Part shown: one piece after another, positions 63,260 through 64,000 of the stretch
Layout: each line of letters begins with the position of its first letter
How positions within the stretch are numbered: the stretch's first letter is position 1
Assembly (NCBI GenBank): GCA_016839745.1
Contig: JAEOTS010000025.1
Span: 1-64,000 of the forward strand
Direction: 5' to 3'
DNA length: 64,000 nucleotides
Source of the DNA: Promethearchaeota archaeon
GTDB lineage: Archaea > Asgardarchaeota > Lokiarchaeia > Sigyniarchaeales > SOKP01
Program-made: the position numbers and the translations under genes
The notes under the pieces: generated by a model
The model's database searches: none
Seen by the model: only the letters and a program-made list of their open reading frames with translations
What the model was told of the DNA's origin: nothing

Positions 63260-64000
63260 TTAATTTTTATATAATTTCTCTTTTATATAATTAACCAGAT
63301 CGTCAATTTTTAGTTTTTTATCCCCGATAAACACTTGACCATAATCTTCCTTACCACCACCTTTACCACCGTATTTCGAAGCTATGTCTTTAACAAAGTT
63401 CCCCATATTAAAGTCTGATCTTTTCATAAGCCCTTTCCCTACCATTCCAATAATAGTAAATCCTTTCTCATCTCTATTGATAAAAATTGTGTTCAGATCT
63501 TCAGATTTCCTTAGAATTTTCACGCTTAGATTCTTAAGATCGTTTTGGGAAAGATTTTCAAAGGATTTAATAATCATTTTAGAGTTATTGAATAAGAACG
63601 CTGATTTAACAAGATTATCCATAAATTTTTCGTCAAACAAGTTTTCTACATCCTTTAATTTTACTTTAGCATCGTTCCATTCATTATATAATTTTTTTAC
63701 CTTCAGGGGAACATCTTCTTTTTTTGTATTTAGAATTCGAGATAATTCCATTAATATTTCCAATTCAAAAGTATTAGCTGAATTCAGAACCATGTCATTT
63801 TCATTAAATTTTCCAGTGTGTATTGCCTTATTTAAGTTCTTCCACTTATTTAATAATTCTTCAACTCTACCTATTATTTTGTTCTGTGGAATTTCTAATA
63901 ATTTCTCTAGTTGGTTTAAAATAAGAGAATCTTCTAAGTCTAGCTCTTGTGTCGCAGATCCTGCTGTAAAGGTCAATCTCACTATACCATCTTGAATTTT
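63260..64000 (-). CDS. alaS: Alanyl-tRNA synthetase, C-terminal part (runs off right edge)
   Basis: The C-terminus of AlaRS is read from the right edge: KIQDGIVRLTFTAGSA of the editing-domain end, a long helical region, and a DHHA1 domain with GMVGKGLMKRSDFNM and KYGGKGGGKEDYGQ, the glycine-rich motif of AlaRS. An in-frame GTG at 63982 is not the start: the frame is open to the window edge and matches the family there. Confidence 0.9.
   Translation of the reverse strand, partial: KIQDGIVRLTFTAGSATQELDLEDSLILNQLEKLLEIPQNKIIGRVEELLNKWKNLNKAIHTGKFNENDMVLNSANTFELEILMELSRILNTKKEDVPLKVKKLYNEWNDAKVKLKDVENLFDEKFMDNLVKSAFLFNNSKMIIKSFENLSQNDLKNLSVKILRKSEDLNTIFINRDEKGFTIIGMVGKGLMKRSDFNMGNFVKDIASKYGGKGGGKEDYGQVFIGDKKLKIDDLVNYIKEKLYKN

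Noticed and set aside
63260-63982. A separate 240-residue protein starting at GTG 63982
   Set aside because: The frame is open to the window edge and encodes AlaRS sequence upstream of the GTG.
1-64000. Search by eye for tRNA and rRNA genes
   Set aside because: No T-loop/acceptor pattern or rRNA segment was recognised on either strand; short or split tRNAs could be missed without a tool.

Overview
The window looks like the chromosome of an Asgard archaeon, most likely of the Lokiarchaeia type. The sequence is very AT-rich. Start sites often carry a GGTGA or AGGAGG Shine-Dalgarno sequence, and several promoters have archaeal TTTATATA boxes. Archaeal information genes are present: a D-aminoacyl-tRNA deacylase of the DtdA type, an SfsA homologue, HTH_10 and Lrp regulators, RNase Z and the 3' end of alaS. 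It also carries two Ras-like GTPases, one fused to a longin-like N-terminus, and three TIR proteins. The genus is inference; no rRNA or tRNA gene was found.

Layout. 1-7.2 kb: a partial TPR protein, a ubiquitin-like MoaD/ThiS protein, RNase Z, a coiled-coil protein and an FtsX/LolD-type ABC exporter. 7.37-7.54 kb: a candidate structured ncRNA on the minus strand with its own TATA box and oligo-T end. 7.7-13.5 kb: a corrinoid protein, then TusA, a cysteine desulfurase homologue whose PLP lysine is replaced, IscU fused to a thioredoxin-reductase-like domain, and a CoA-disulfide reductase/rhodanese/TusA/rhodanese fusion. 13.5-31 kb: strict-anaerobe oxygen defence and redox genes (rubrerythrin, superoxide reductase, FprA, rubredoxins, NADH:rubredoxin reductase, iron-sulfur flavoproteins, HdrD-like protein), mixed with transporters, acyl-CoA dehydrogenase, a D-aminoacylase and a small TIR protein.

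31.5-44.6 kb holds the most unusual content. One gene encodes a 3619-residue surface protein with two family-5 solute-binding modules, three beta-helix regions, about fifteen 92-residue Ig-like repeats, one transmembrane helix, a cytosolic helical/winged-helix-like linker and a C-terminal TIR domain. Beside it lies a 625-residue paralogue with the same membrane and cytosolic parts but only a short beta-helix outside. The two share a conserved upstream block. They look like archaeal receptor-type TIR proteins. The pair is bracketed by a decayed tandem duplication (iron-sulfur flavoprotein, glutaredoxin, longin-GTPase) in which different genes died in each copy.

47-54 kb is a thiol-redox cluster: HEAT protein, glutaredoxin, ferredoxin-thioredoxin reductase catalytic subunit, two HdrB-like CCG proteins, three protein-disulfide-oxidoreductase paralogues and a thioredoxin reductase. 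54-64 kb contains SfsA, a ferredoxin, two convergent Lrp-type regulators, a ZIP-like membrane protein, DtdA with an apparent ATA start, a VOC protein, a GTPase with a cysteine-rich tail, Nudix, a metallophosphoesterase, two tiny ORFs and the end of alaS.

Read together, the sulfur genes and the thiol and rubredoxin systems describe an anaerobe that moves sulfane sulfur and electrons through proteins and detoxifies oxygen by reduction. All functions are from reading the sequence; nothing was searched or computed.
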